From the NCBI GenBank assembly GCA_022457155.1, contig JAJGOT010000029.1, forward strand, positions 1,058,501 through 1,122,500: DNA of 64,000 bases. Reading direction: 5' to 3'. Origin of the DNA: Cladopsammia gracilis. Taxonomy: Eukaryota; Cnidaria; Anthozoa; Scleractinia; Dendrophylliidae. Position 1 is the first letter of the stretch. Each line of letters begins with the position of its first letter. Positions 50,200-61,539 of this stretch are shown here, piece after piece. The notes below the pieces were generated by a model, which saw nothing but the letters and a program-made list of their open reading frames with translations, did no database searches and was not told where the DNA came from. Both the position numbers and the translations under genes were made by a program.

Positions 50200-51500
50200 A
50201 CAGACGTGTTGTTTTGAGAAGAACAAGATAAATCAAGTAATCTTGTTATTTCTATTAACTTTATTTTTTAGATCACATAATTAATTAATTATCTTAATTA
50301 CCAAATTATCTTCGTCATGTGATGTATCCAAAAAATTTAAAGAGAATTTTCGTCGGATACTTTCAGCCATTATGACCTGGAAGAAAAAGAGCATTAAGTT
50401 TTGTAGCAATAGTAAAAAATCAGCTTTGTTGGTAATAGAATTTACAATGTAAGAGAAAAACAATCATACACACCAGTTAACGGGCAGTTACTCTCAATGA
50501 CTGCCTTGAAAATATAAACAATTTTGACTACACTTCACTACACAGCCGAGTAAAATAATCCTACACAAGGCTGAGAGGCATGGGGCGGTGGTAAGTTATG
50601 TCCACGATGCATTTTATTGATTGACAAAGCACTATAATACATGTATTACAATAAATCTAAACGCACCAGAGCCGGACACATAACAACCGCGTAACAAAAA
50701 AGCGAAAAACAAAAGGAAAGAGATTTGTCTTTAGAACTGGACGTTTTGTTTAGATGAGTAGCAACTGCAATCATGCATTTGTTCGGCAAATCCCCTCTTT
50801 GACAGGACCTCTGATAACAAAGACAAGGCCATTTTTATGTACAGTTTCGAAAGTATTGTCCCCCAAAAGTACCGATAAAAACTAAGGATGGATAATCCGA
50901 AAGTAGCTACCCTCCGAATGAATCGACCCACCGAAAATAACTTGGCTTCCAGCCATCTGACAAATTTTGATCGATAGCCTTGAATGCAAAAGTGATGTGT
51001 GACTTAGACTATTTCCGGTTATACCCTGACGAAGAACCGCCGTGCTGTTCGAGTTAATCGGTTGAAAAAAAAAAATATTCCTTTACTGTACGATCAGCCT
51101 TTAATTTCATTTGCTTCTAATTAATTTCGCTGATCAGATCCTTCCCAGGGATCAAGTATTTCGAATTTGTCGAGTGGTCCTTTCATTTACCGATTTATAT
51201 TTCCAGTCCTCCTTTTCTCTTAAGGTTAGTCACGTTCGCATGAAAAAGCTGGCGAACGAGAAGGAAGAAGCTGGACGTTTCTCTTCGCGCGCCTCTCTCT
51301 CGTCTCCCATCCTAAGTTATTCAAAATGGCACGGCGCAGAAATAGAAGACGAACGAAACAAAAATCGTGAAGCGTTTCGCTTGCGGCCACAGGACACCCA
51401 CGAGATCACTGATGCGTTCTCCCTCCCTTTTGATCAAGTAAACGGCAAGAAGGATATCGAGAGGGAAATGGGGTTCATTCCCAGAGTCAACTACGGAAAC
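50200..51500. repeat. GRL-upstream segment, copy C
   Basis: 50220-50500 matches 42655-42930 (AACGGGCAGTTACTCTCAAT, AAGCATTAAGTTTTGTAGCA-type text) and 50726-51290 matches 39090-39480. It occupies the spacer of the inverted duplication and is continued after the LINE at about 52600-52690. Confidence 0.82.
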
Positions 51501-51534
51501 ATGTAGTGTGGTTCGAACTTTTGGGTCTGTGGAC

Positions 51535-51690
51535 GAAATCCTATGGTGTGACCATTCAAATGAAACCTCTTCAGTAGTACTTTTACATGGTACCATTTGT
51601 TCTAACTTTTGAGTCTGTTGATGAAATCCTATGGTGTGACCATTCAAATGAAACCTCTTCAGCAGTACTTTTGCATGGTACCATTTATTT
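51535..51690 (+). repeat. tandem duplication, unit about 70-85 bp, two copies
   Basis: GAAATCCTATGGTGTGACCA and AAATGAAACCTCTTCAGYAG repeat head to tail; a single copy lies at 205-270 in the same orientation. Confidence 0.88.
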
Positions 51691-51806
51691 TTCACTATTT
51701 TACAAAATTAAATTTGGGATTTTTCTTGAACGTTGATGTTTGGCACTCAGCTTGGGAGTAATAGGGTTAAAAAATTTAACAATTAAAAAAGTGATGTTAG
51801 TTACAA

Positions 51807-51810
<4 letters not shown>

Positions 51811-51845
<35 letters not shown>

Positions 51846-52575
51846 CAAATTTGCGAGCTTTATTAATATTATTACAAAACTTACATACTTACAATACTTA
51901 CACTACATACATTACGAATTACGATACTTACACTACTTACAATGTTATACCTGCACCACTTACAAAACAATACAATATTTACAGAACGATACTTACAATA
52001 TGATACTTATACGACTTGTAGTATAGTACTTTCACTAGTTACAGTTCAATACTTATACTATTTACAATACTGTGTCTACTTACAATATTTTAAAGAAATA
52101 TTACAAACAAAATGAAGAGAAAGTAAATACATAATGTACAGAGGTCTATGAATAAAGAATAAAATCAGTTTACATTTTCGATTTTCCACTGTGTTTGTAA
52201 CTTAGTTATGAATCGAGAGAAGATTGGACGTATTTCGCTGATTTTGCAAGAATATAAATACTTTTTCATTAGCAGGACCAGAAGATCTAGTTGGTGACAT
52301 AAGCGAAGGAGTAGTGATGGAGGAGGTGTGTAATCTTGGAACAAAATTTGCTCATTTGACAGATTGATTTGTGTTTTATTTAATTGGTTAAACCACGATA
52401 AAACGTTTTGGTAAAATTCAGTATTAATAGGGCACTCTAGAAAGGTATGCTCTAGCGAGTCAGTGTTCTGGCATTGAAAGCACTTATTATCATCTTTTAT
52501 TTTGAATCTCACGAGCTCTTTATTTGTTACCAATATTCGATGTAACAGCTTAAAGGCAAATTCTCTTAGCTTATT
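51811..52575 (-). mobile_element. 5'-truncated LINE with poly(A) tail and 15-bp target duplication
   Basis: GTTAGTTACAAATAT flanks both ends (51796-51810, 52576-52590). The plus strand opens with about 30 T, the complement of a poly(A) tail, so the element reads on the minus strand. Its coding part (52533-52165) is the C-terminus of ORF2. The 3' UTR is rich in ACTTACAATACTTACA-type repeats. Confidence 0.92.
52165..52560 (-). pseudogene. LINE ORF2 C-terminal fragment
   Basis: About 122 codons: LVRFKIKDDNKCFQCQNTDS, LEHTFLECPINTEFYQNVLS, WFNQLNKTQINLSNE and onward. The C-x2-C-x7-H-x4-C spacing followed by an aromatic/W-rich stretch is the zf-RVT-like region common at the end of LINE reverse transcriptases. 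The reverse transcriptase itself is missing, so it is non-functional. Confidence 0.85.
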
Positions 52576-54036
52576 GTTAGTTACAAATATACAAATGATG
52601 ATAGCCGTACAGATTAAAAATCAAATGGAAATGATCACAGAATATTAGGAGAGAGAAAAATGATAGAATGTATTTTAACTATATCATAGCATGTCAAACC
52701 GGTGACCTTTCTTTTAGCAAATAAAACTCACGATATATAATAGAACATTGTTGTTCAAACCAGGTTTCAGCAAACTATCCGGCTGTTTCTCACATTGTTT
52801 CTCTTGTTATTCTCCGGCAAAACAATACATTTAATGGTATCGCATTAATTTTCTTCACTTTCACCCAAAGTTAAAGCGATTACTATCAGTCGACACTTCC
52901 GTATCAGAACATTTCAGTTAATATGGTCTCCGCCCTGTTTAAGGCGAAGAAGTGAAATATTTCCTCTTTAGAACTGTTCAGACGGGAATCAGGCCGGAAA
53001 GGATACCTCAAATTTTCTCTCGGTTTCCACTAGAAACGCGTCCTTTCTCGTCTAATTTTCCCGTTCACCTTCCCCCCCCCCCTCCTCATTCCCCCCATCC
53101 CTCCCCACATCCCCCCCCCCCCCCCAATCCCCACATGCCATTTAAGAAAGCGGTCCGATTATGTAAGCGGAAAAAAACCTATTTACCGGAAGAGCTAAAA
53201 GAGCAGCCCGGTTCAGGCAATTACCAGCTAAACGCAAATCAGTTTATGTTAATCAGTCTGCGGTCACGCTACATTTAGAAGTACACAGCTAAAACGACCC
53301 TCTAAGAGCTACGACATCACCCAGCTAAAATGTTTCTTCATGTGATAAAAATAATTATTTTTTGTTTCAAGTTTGATGACGTTTCCGCAATAAATGTAGC
53401 CTAAATGTGCTTGTCAGACAGGAAGGAAGGAGACAGTTTGGAAAATATATCTTATATCATAAATGTCTCCCATAAGCGAAAAAACACTACAGTATTTACC
53501 AGAAGAGCTAAAAATGGGAGACTGTTGAGTTCAGGAAGTTACCAGTTAAAGGCTCAGTGCTATAAACGACGAATCAGTTGAGTTAGCAATGCTGCTTAAT
53601 GTAAATCTGTCTGCATACACGCTACATTTAAAAGGAAAGAAACTTTTATTTCCAAATTTGTTTCCGCAAAAAAAATGTGCTTATCAGGCTGTAAGGGGAA
53701 ATATGTCTTATTCCAGTACATAAATGTGTCCCAAAAATATTTCCTCGTCAGCGGGAACATGAAAACGTCAAAGGCGTGGTTACTGAACTGCGCTGACGTT
53801 TAGTTTTTAAAAGGATATCTGCTCGAAACAAGCCACTGCGTCATCTCACCGTCATCTCATCATTCGACATCGCCAGGGTTCTCACAGACTAGCTCCGGAA
53901 ACTTTACTGAGGGCATAGCTTTATCAAGAAACATCGATTTCAGAGGTTAGTATATCATTTTTTATTATTGAACATTACATGAATCATCGATCCCAAATCA
54001 AATTAATATCTTGTAACAATTTTCGCACCCGACTAA

Positions 54037-54639
54037 AGGTCCGTTTACACGGGCGTTTTTTGATGCGAATTTTGTGGCGCTCTCCAGTGCAACTTTTGTC
54101 GCAAGTGTAAAGTAGCGGCGATTTCTTGTGCGATTCGGGTGCGACATCATGCTTTGATTTGCTGTGATTTTCCAAAAATCGCCGCCAAGTTGCATCAGGC
54201 AGTTCGAAACCTCTGCGCGCGACAAATCGCGTCCAAATCGCACTGAAATCGCCGCCCGTTTACACATGCGATTTGAAGATGCAAGTTGCGCGCGACAAAA
54301 ATTGCACGAAAAATTGCCTGCACTGTAAATTCAAAAGAGCTGTTTCAGCCCCAAATGCTGAATCAGCTCTGAGTCCTTAAAGTTAATTCAGTCCTTCAAT
54401 GGGGCCATTTTGGACATTAATGGGCCTGATTCAGCCCGCATTGTTGCCCTGTTTTGGTGCAATTGGCCAAAAACAGCTCTATTTTAGGTCCAAAACAGCT
54501 CCCTGTTAGATCCAAACAGCTCCATTTTAGAAGGGCTAAATTAGCCCCCAAAATGGTACCATTCTGGACTCGCCCGAAACAGCCCCAATTTTGGAGCTAA
54601 AACAGCACTTTTGAATTTACAGTGTGTGTAAACTGGCCT
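54037..54639. mobile_element. PIF/Harbinger-like MITE with TAA duplication, split by another MITE
   Basis: Ends AGGTCCGTTTACAC and GTGTAAACTGGCCT; TAA on both sides (54034-54036, 54640-54642). The interior is rich in GCGATTT and GTCGC motifs in both orientations. A 304-bp element is inserted near its right end. Confidence 0.82.
54321..54624. mobile_element. nested CACTA-like MITE, 304 bp
   Basis: Begins CACTGTAAATTCAAAAG and ends with the complement CTTTTGAATTTACAGTG; TG flanks both sides, fitting the short duplications of CACTA/EnSpm elements whose ends start CACTR. The interior repeats AACAGCTC and CAGCCCC-type text. Confidence 0.75.
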
Positions 54640-56008
54640 TAAAGAGTAACAAAGCCGGGCTTGGCCGGGTGAATCATCTTTAATGTAGATTTTTATACGG
54701 CATCTAGTATCGACATCAAAGGCGGGAACTTCTGTCATGTAAAAAAAAACATTGCTCTAGAAAGCTTAGAAGAAGTGTTTAGGATCTTCTATTTATGAAC
54801 CAGTTTGAATCTCTTTCAGTTACGGGCACTTCCATTGACGGTTATACACCCAACCGGTCAAATAACGAGCTCGCAAAACAAATGTATACGAGACTTCTAT
54901 CATGCATTTCTATAAATAAGCCAAATCGCTACTTTTTCAGTTATGCAATTAATAGTACATTTTATCTTTAACCGAGCAATTTATGAAACATGCATTTTAA
55001 TCAAGAATTGAGGCAACTGGCAATTCAAATTAGAAGATTTACGTTTATTCAAAACTATTGGTAACAAAGCATTTCACCTATGATATGTAACTGAGATGTT
55101 ATTATATAAACTTTAGTGAAATACAAGGATTTCTCTCACCGTGGAAAAGTCATATCTCGACACATGTGAAGATATCAGTTTCACTTGCTTCACTGTGAAG
55201 AGCCGGAAGATATAAATATCTTAATTAGTTATCATGTTTTCCCTTATAAATGTCAAACGAGGTAACAGGTGTTGGTTATAATCCAAATATCTTGAAGAGA
55301 AATTTCATATTTCCGCGCACCCATGTCTTATGGCACAATACCAAAATTGATCTGGACAAACCTGTTTGTCCCTAAGAAGACTGCTAGCTGCTCCTTTTCA
55401 GTCAATCAAGCGGGCGAGCTGATCACGGAAACACGCTCGGTGAGACTGGAGCGAGCGAGTGAGCGAACAAGCCGAGGGGAAACTGGGGGAGAGGCGGCGC
55501 CCGCTCGGGTTAACGCGGTCAAACGAGAGAAATTTGCAAAAGTTAAGCAAAGTACTTAAAAGTTAAGGTTGTCATTTTTACTGTTTAAAGTTTAATATAT
55601 TGCCAATACACTGTCAATTTACCAAACGTTTTGAAAGTTTACCAAAAATGTTCTAAGCGTTTAAAAACTGTGAACTGCGGAATTGTCGGCGCCATTTACC
55701 AACTCAGGTATATTAAGGTGGCTCCCAACAGTTTCCAATACTTTTTAAGACTTAGAATTTGATGGGTCATTATAACCACTCTTTATCAGTTGATGCTACA
55801 ATCATGATATCAAACGAATGCCCAATGATTGGTGAATACGTTGTTATCATTTTTGTGACACAATATGTTACTATAGCAACAGTATAACGTGCTGAAAATA
55901 CCCTTAATTTTAGCTTTAAGTATTAACTCAAAAATGACTCGGTAAACCCCATTTTTTATTGTTTTATTTTGATCAGTAGGATAAGATGCAACTTTTGGCA
56001 AAGTTTGA

Positions 56009-56089
56009 AAAAATTCTGTAGGTGCGGTTCAGAGCCACCTTAACTTTTCGAAAATTTAAGGTGGCTCTGAACCCCACCTACAGAATTTT
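56009..56089. repeat. 81-bp hairpin
   Basis: AAATTCTGTAGGTGCGGTTC and AGAGCCACCTTAA pair with TTAAGGTGGCTCTGAACC and CACCTACAGAATTTT. It marks the joint of two copies of a dispersed repeat that ends in CCACCTTAA. Confidence 0.85.
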
Positions 56090-57186
56090 GACTTGATACA
56101 GCCACAAAGACCAAAATCAAAGATTGGAACAGTTTATGTCAACCGTAAATAAACTTCACTACTACCACATAAGTCCTAAGAGGAGCAACAAAAGATCTGT
56201 GCTTGGAAATTGTTGAATATGTCATTACGTTTGAAAATAAACGGTACTTTGTACTAGTGCCCAGTCCCCCATAACAGTTATTTCTTTTTTCCCGCCTTTC
56301 TTTTAAATTATCTTAAAGTTTCCAAGCACAGAAATGATGTACCTTGTGGCTTTAAAATCATAAAGCTGATGGCAGACTCCAGGAAATAGTAAAAAGTGTT
56401 CCCATTTTGGGTATAAGATTTTTCAGCTTAAAATAGCCCTGACAAGTCACGTGATTTAATTTCCATATTTTCTGCGTACGAAAATGAGCACATTTGCAAA
56501 CTGTTTATTCTGCCAAAGTTTTTCGTTCTTATGGATAAAGACTCAAAAGATAGACCACCCCCTCACTTTTTGTGTGAAATGGCAGGAGACCCATGCCTTA
56601 ATTTACTTGAGAACATAATTTTGATCAGGCGTAAAGAGTTTTGGTCAGTTTTCAACGGAAAAAAGCTCATCATTTTGAGAAAAGTTAAAAGATAGTAACG
56701 TCAACTAATTTTTTTATACATCCTTGCCCATATTTCCATTTAATATTAAATAAAATCTCAATAAACAAAACGAAAAACGCCTCGGACGTTGACCGCGGTG
56801 GACCCTCGGCTCGCATTCGCTCGGGCGCCGCTCGGTCGATCGCCGATCGCGTATTTGCTCGCCCACTCGACTATCCAGAGAGGGACTGCTAGCAGTCTAG
56901 TCCCTAAGAGCCTTAACATACGTCTTTACAGAATATGGCATCGAGTTCGATTCGGTTATGGTCCAAAAACTATAAATTACTGGGGTAGCTACACAAATCA
57001 CCACGCAAAAACTTAAGGGAGTGGTGACACCTATAGTGCTCTCAAAACTGATACCACAACTTTCCCGAAAAGTCTACCTTTATGTCTTAGAGTAAACATT
57101 AAAAGCCTAGGCAAGAGAGCAATATGTGGCTGTATCAAAAAAGTTCTCCATCTTATGTTCTTTATTGTATCTCTTGTTCAGTTACT

Positions 57187-58044
57187 ATGACGACAGGAAA
57201 AAACACGGATCTCTCGGTCCCACTCTTAGAGTCGTCAGTAGCTGAATCAAGCTTAACATTCAAAGACGCCAAATGGACAAGGAAAATTCCCTGGGGTAAA
57301 GTGTTAGCCGTGGTTTATAGTCTTTTCCTATGCTGGCAGCTGACTGGGATGTGCTTGTACCTGGTACGTGTAGCATCATGCTTTAAACACAAAGTTCCCA
57401 CTTACATGTGTGACGCAAACGCCGCTTTCCCCTTCTCAGTGGAAATCGAACTGTGCTGTTTGCTCAGCATATGTCTTCAGATTATCCTCGCAATTATTGT
57501 GCTACCAAGAATCGCCGAATTTCCTGGTTATAAAGCAATTTTGCGACAACTGAAATCCTTGCCACAGTTTTGGTCCCTGTTCTTCCTTCTCCTGGCAGGC
57601 TTGTCAAGATACGTGGTATTGTCTGTTTTCTCCTGCGATGCAAAAACTCCATTTTGTTTGCCTTTAGTTATTTCCTTCTTTCTGTTGAACATTTTAAGAG
57701 CTGTAGCTGTTTTTATTTTGAGCTTCACTCAACTGAACTCCTTAAAGCACAAATCCACTAAAACTGTGTTTATCTTTTCGAAGCTGACAATTTTTGTGAT
57801 TTTTATTGATAATCTTTTGCGTTTTTTGATCTCACTTCTAGCATTTTCCATGGACATCAAAGACCTCGAACAACCAGAAAAGATCAAATACCCTCCTGAT
57901 GTCCTTGTTGTCTACTTCTTCTTACTAAAGTTTGGGACGAGCTGCTTTCACTTTAAAATAATGAACTTTTTTTGGCAAAAAATGTTTTCTGACAAGAAGT
58001 ATGTTCTTTTGAACACTCACGGCTCTCATTCTTTGGAAGAGTGA
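57187..58044 (+). CDS. orphan six-span membrane protein, intact copy
   Basis: 285 residues from ATG 57187, chosen because the broken sister copy starts at the same MTTG; an upstream in-frame ATG at 57124 would add 21 residues not shared as a start. Hydrophobic segments at about 38-61, 85-112, 127-147, 157-182, 192-219 and 236-260. The first loop has three Cys (ASCFKHK, TYMCDAN) and the third FSCDAKTPFC, which may form extracellular disulfides. The N-terminal tail has TDLSVPLL. Basic clusters (LKHKSTK) lie between segments 4 and 5. I do not recognise the family; an even number of spans would put both ends on one side. Single exon, in the right arm of the inverted duplication. Confidence 0.8.
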   Translation: MTTGKNTDLSVPLLESSVAESSLTFKDAKWTRKIPWGKVLAVVYSLFLCWQLTGMCLYLVRVASCFKHKVPTYMCDANAAFPFSVEIELCCLLSICLQIILAIIVLPRIAEFPGYKAILRQLKSLPQFWSLFFLLLAGLSRYVVLSVFSCDAKTPFCLPLVISFFLLNILRAVAVFILSFTQLNSLKHKSTKTVFIFSKLTIFVIFIDNLLRFLISLLAFSMDIKDLEQPEKIKYPPDVLVVYFFLLKFGTSCFHFKIMNFFWQKMFSDKKYVLLNTHGSHSLEE

Positions 58045-61000
58045 TAGATGTAAGAAAAAAAGTTATTGTACAGCAAAAAATGTGCAATACTTCAGCTGAT
58101 GTATGACCCTGTATTGCCCCACACTTAATTTGCATTTCAAAGCGAAATTTCTTTTTAACTTTGTACGATTTTCAATTCTGCAATAGTCTGTTGGTTTATT
58201 TATTGGAAAAAATAACGAGGACGCGCGCGTGAGGGGAATGCGCGAAGGGGACAGGTGGTGAGCAACCTCTCCCTTTCGCGCGTTCCCCTCTCGCGCGCTT
58301 CCTCGAAATTTCGCCCTACAAATGAACCGGCGCCTACCACGCAGGCTAATTCTGCGAGGATGTTCATACGTGAAGTGTCCGAAATAGACAGGAAATAAAA
58401 TAATTGCGAAGGGAAGGGAAGGAGATTGTTTTCGTTACCGCGCAGATGAGCCTATAAACTAGGGAGACTTATAAGCGGGGGGGGGGGGGGGAGGGGGAGG
58501 GGGAAGGAAACTTGCAACTGGGAGTTTGCGGCATATTCAAATCTCGCCATTTCATATACCATAATGCCACGTATTTTCAAGAGAAAACGAGTTGTTATGG
58601 CAACAGGAAGTACCTCATTATCAATACCTCTTATTCGTTCAAAGAGTGATGTAGGAAAATGAAAGTTAGTAATTTTAAAAAAGCGAAAATTGTACATCGC
58701 TGCCTTAAAATGTCTCGTCGAAAGTTATTTTCTTCCTACAAAGGTTCCATAAAAGAAGTAGCTACACGTAGAAGTGGAAAGTGAAAAGGAAATCGTAGAT
58801 CTGTTAGAATCAGTTATTACTGAGAGAAACTCCTGCGTTTTTTTTTTTTGGGGGGGGGGGGGGCGAGTGCTGAATTTAATGTTTGGTCGTCATTTTGGTT
58901 TTGCAAAATGTCGGGGGTTGGGGGAGGAGTGAAAGGGGTGGGGAGAAGTATTTCCCCCCCCCCCCCCCTCCTTCGCCTTTCAGTCTGACTTCCACACCCT
59001 TTGTCGCGTTTTTTGACTCGCCTCAGACGTCCGCGGTAAACTCACCGCTCGTTCGCCCCCCAAAGACGCCTGCAGGTTAGCATTCGCCGGACTGGCTGTA
59101 TAAACGAAATAGTCTCGATTCAATGTTAAGATATCAGTTTAAGGCATATTTAAACTGTGTTATCTAATAATATTTGCTGAATCTCTAGCCTGTTCCAGGC
59201 GTTCAGATAGTTGGAAAAGCGCTAATAGTTGGGGAAGGCGCGAAGAAAAGCGAGCGAAAATCTCGAAATAAAGTGGCCTTGGATTCAAGATGATTTTCTT
59301 TTGGTAATAACAGTTCTAACGCTTGGCACGATTTTATTAATTGATTGTTTTTATGATTGTATTCAGAAATATAAATTCCTGAAAGTATTTAGAGACAGTC
59401 CAAAAATGGATAGGCGACAGAAAAAGACTGCATAAACCAAAACAAGCGTCATTGATTGTAATTTTAATTTATATCAGTAAACACTATGATTGGGGATCTC
59501 CTCTGAAAAGCTCAGTAAAAGCCTGCTGAGATCTCCTGCTGTGTATCTACTAAATCTCACAATTTTGTTTACAATGATGAGCGAATAAACACACAAACCT
59601 AAACCAAAGTTGAGTTAGTAACCTTATTACGTTACTTTCGAAACTTAAAGGGAACATAGAAGAAGGATGATTGCTTTATTTGACGTACATTGAAATATAC
59701 CATTTTTAATAGTAATCGAGCTCATTGCAGATGTATAAAATAAAGAACACAAAATAACTTGTAGACTGCTGTTAGGTCCGTTATATTATTTAGGTAGAAA
59801 CAAATTCATCCAGCTCATGTTCATCGTATGTCACGTTGTTAAATCCCGAAAATGAAAATAGAAACTGACAAAGTTTATTCATTATACAAAGACGATGCAT
59901 ATCTTGAGTATAAAGTGATGCGATATGTTTTGGTTACGTTGATATCGGAAACCCATAAGTGGGTTGAAACGTGTAACGCGCATTCACAGCTTCCGGGTAT
60001 TTATTTTTTGCTTAGTACCATATTTGGAAAACCCTAGGTCCCTCGAGATTGGAAGCAAGTTGTTCTCTAGCGAATTTATTGGTTAATATTTTTATTTATA
60101 TTTTTATATTTAAATTTTTCCATGGTAACCCCAAATGTGGAGTCACGAAATCCTATGGATCGTTTATAGGCAGAAAATCACTCAACGTAAAAACTCACCA
60201 TCGTCAATGGGTTAAGGTGGCTCGTGGCAGTTTTTGAGGGTCCACGCACCTCACATTTGAGCGCCCATAGCGTCGGTGCTAGAGCTCAGATTGACTAGCC
60301 GTTAACACACATTGCTTCTTAAAGATTGAACTTTCCGGTAATGTCAATTTAATTAGCATCGGAGCTACCATGACAACATGGTAATGACGTCACCCAATTT
60401 ACATATTGCCCATTTTCATGAGAACCTGACCTAAACTTTTAAAACCACCTACCGTACATCATACATCAAAGGTAGGGCTACAAGTACTGCAAGTTTGGGC
60501 AAGTCTACTTCAAAATCACAAAAATCGCAAGTTTTACCTTGTTTTCAGAAACCTTTGCTATCTTCAACATTTTTGGGTTTTGTCTGTCGGACATTCTCGC
60601 CATTTTGCTTGTCGGATACTGCGCGCGTTACAACACTAACGGCGTGACCTAAAGTTTATGCTAATTTATTAAACTCAGTCAAGCGCACGTGGCGGGAGCA
60701 GCGAAGCGATAAGCGAGATTTCAACTCGGCACAAAAATATGTAGAAGTGTAACAAAGGGAAAAGAATGGCAACGTACAAGGATTCAACAAGACTTCCTAC
60801 CTTAGAAGTGATTTTTTTTGCTCTTATTCGTTGCCCTGGCCGAGCTACAGCCTCTCGTTCTAGTGCATCCTGGTCTTGCCTCGACTTTCAACATCACGAC
60901 CGCACTGCATGCTGGGAAATAGCGAAAATTTTTGACAGGGTTCGTTCCGTCCCCCACATATTTCATATTTATACTAAGTCCACTGCCACTCCAACCTACC

Positions 61001-61539
61001 ACCGAAATTTCGCGCTTGTTGTGTTCTTCAGTGGTCGCAAATTCCAAAATATGCCGTGGAAGGTCAAGAAATTCATCAGTAGTGGAGTTCCAAGGCTACT
61101 TCGTTTCGGAGCGGCCATTTTCCCAGTTCTACGAGCAACAAGCCAAATTCGCAAACGAAGTACATCACCTTAGCTTCACGCTTAATGATGGCTGTAAACT
61201 TACCAAAAATCGCATACAAACCATTATCGCTCAACGAAGCAAAAACACTACGTCAGAATGACGTTTCTAGAAATCTCGAGCCTTCAGTGTTTTAGAACAG
61301 CAACACTTTCCATGGTAACCCCAAATATGGAGTCACTTTTACAAAGGTCATGCATGCTTTCCTGATCAGAGAAACATCCTAGAAATTCAGGATATTTTTG
61401 GCATTTCTTGAAAGTTAGAAATGTCAAAACATGTCAAAGAACGCTTTGTGACACCAATTGTTGTCAACCAGCAATTGTTCTCTCGCAGTCAAGGTTGTTT
61501 TCAGCTTCAAACCTTCGTCGTTTACCGTCGCTTTTCATC
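58045..61539. other. intergenic region, low-complexity tracts and a direct repeat
   Basis: Contains G-rich and C-rich runs (58478-58505, 58840-58864, 58955-58970) and a GCGCGCG-rich inverted patch at 58216-58305 (GAATGCGCGAAGGGGA and complement). A direct repeat TTCCATGGTAACCCCAAATR, then TGGAGTCAC, is at 60117-60146 and 61309-61337. A 135-codon ATG frame at 60766-61173 has no recognisable domain. Nothing else can be named; the TRIM promoter should lie in the last few hundred bases. Confidence 0.5.
60766..61173 (+). CDS. doubtful hypothetical protein
   Basis: 135 codons from an ATG (MATYKDSTRLPTLEVIFFAL...). It is Ser/Arg/Phe-rich, without a membrane segment, domain or repeat that I can name. 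It stands about 370 bp upstream of the TRIM gene and within the interval bounded by the 29-bp direct repeat. It is most likely a chance frame in a repeat; listed because of its length and ATG. Confidence 0.15.
   Translation: MATYKDSTRLPTLEVIFFALIRCPGRATASRSSASWSCLDFQHHDRTACWEIAKIFDRVRSVPHIFHIYTKSTATPTYHRNFALVVFFSGRKFQNMPWKVKKFISSGVPRLLRFGAAIFPVLRATSQIRKRSTSP

Larger units (their letters stand above)
45070..50250. repeat. left arm of large imperfect inverted duplication
   Basis: Segments match the right arm (52800-58460) in reverse order and orientation: 45100-45240 with 58120-58460; the membrane-protein copies; 46330 with 57110; 48590-48780 with 54880-55090; 49300-49470 with 54640-54790; 49500-49760 with 53740-53970; 50030-50190 with 52860-53060. 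Both arms carry private insertions. Confidence 0.82.
46259..57186. other. gene-free centre of the inverted duplication
   Basis: About 11 kb without a supportable gene. It contains two large palindromic MITEs (46950-47190, 47272-47405), a hAT-type MITE (48784-49148), GRL-upstream segment copy C, a tandem repeat (51535-51690), a LINE (51811-52575), nested MITEs (54037-54639) and a hairpin (56009-56089). The remaining stretches (47420-48580, 55100-56000, 56100-57100) are AT-rich and show nothing I can name. Confidence 0.55.
52800..58460. repeat. right arm of large imperfect inverted duplication
   Basis: Mirror of 45070-50250; see that entry for matching segments. It contains the intact membrane-protein gene. 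A GC-rich insert of about 170 bp at 58186-58355 and the nested MITEs at 54037-54639 have no counterpart in the left arm. Confidence 0.82.

Noticed and set aside
51111..51506. 131-codon open frame
   Set aside because: Begins at TTG and is not conserved as a frame in the sister segments near 39.4 and 43.4 kb.
59229..59435. 68-codon frame with one hydrophobic segment
   Set aside because: Starts at TTG, with no conserved relative or signal that I can identify.
61408..61539. 44-residue N-terminal extension of the TRIM protein
   Set aside because: No ATG in this part; the RING-adjacent ATG at 61540 is the first.
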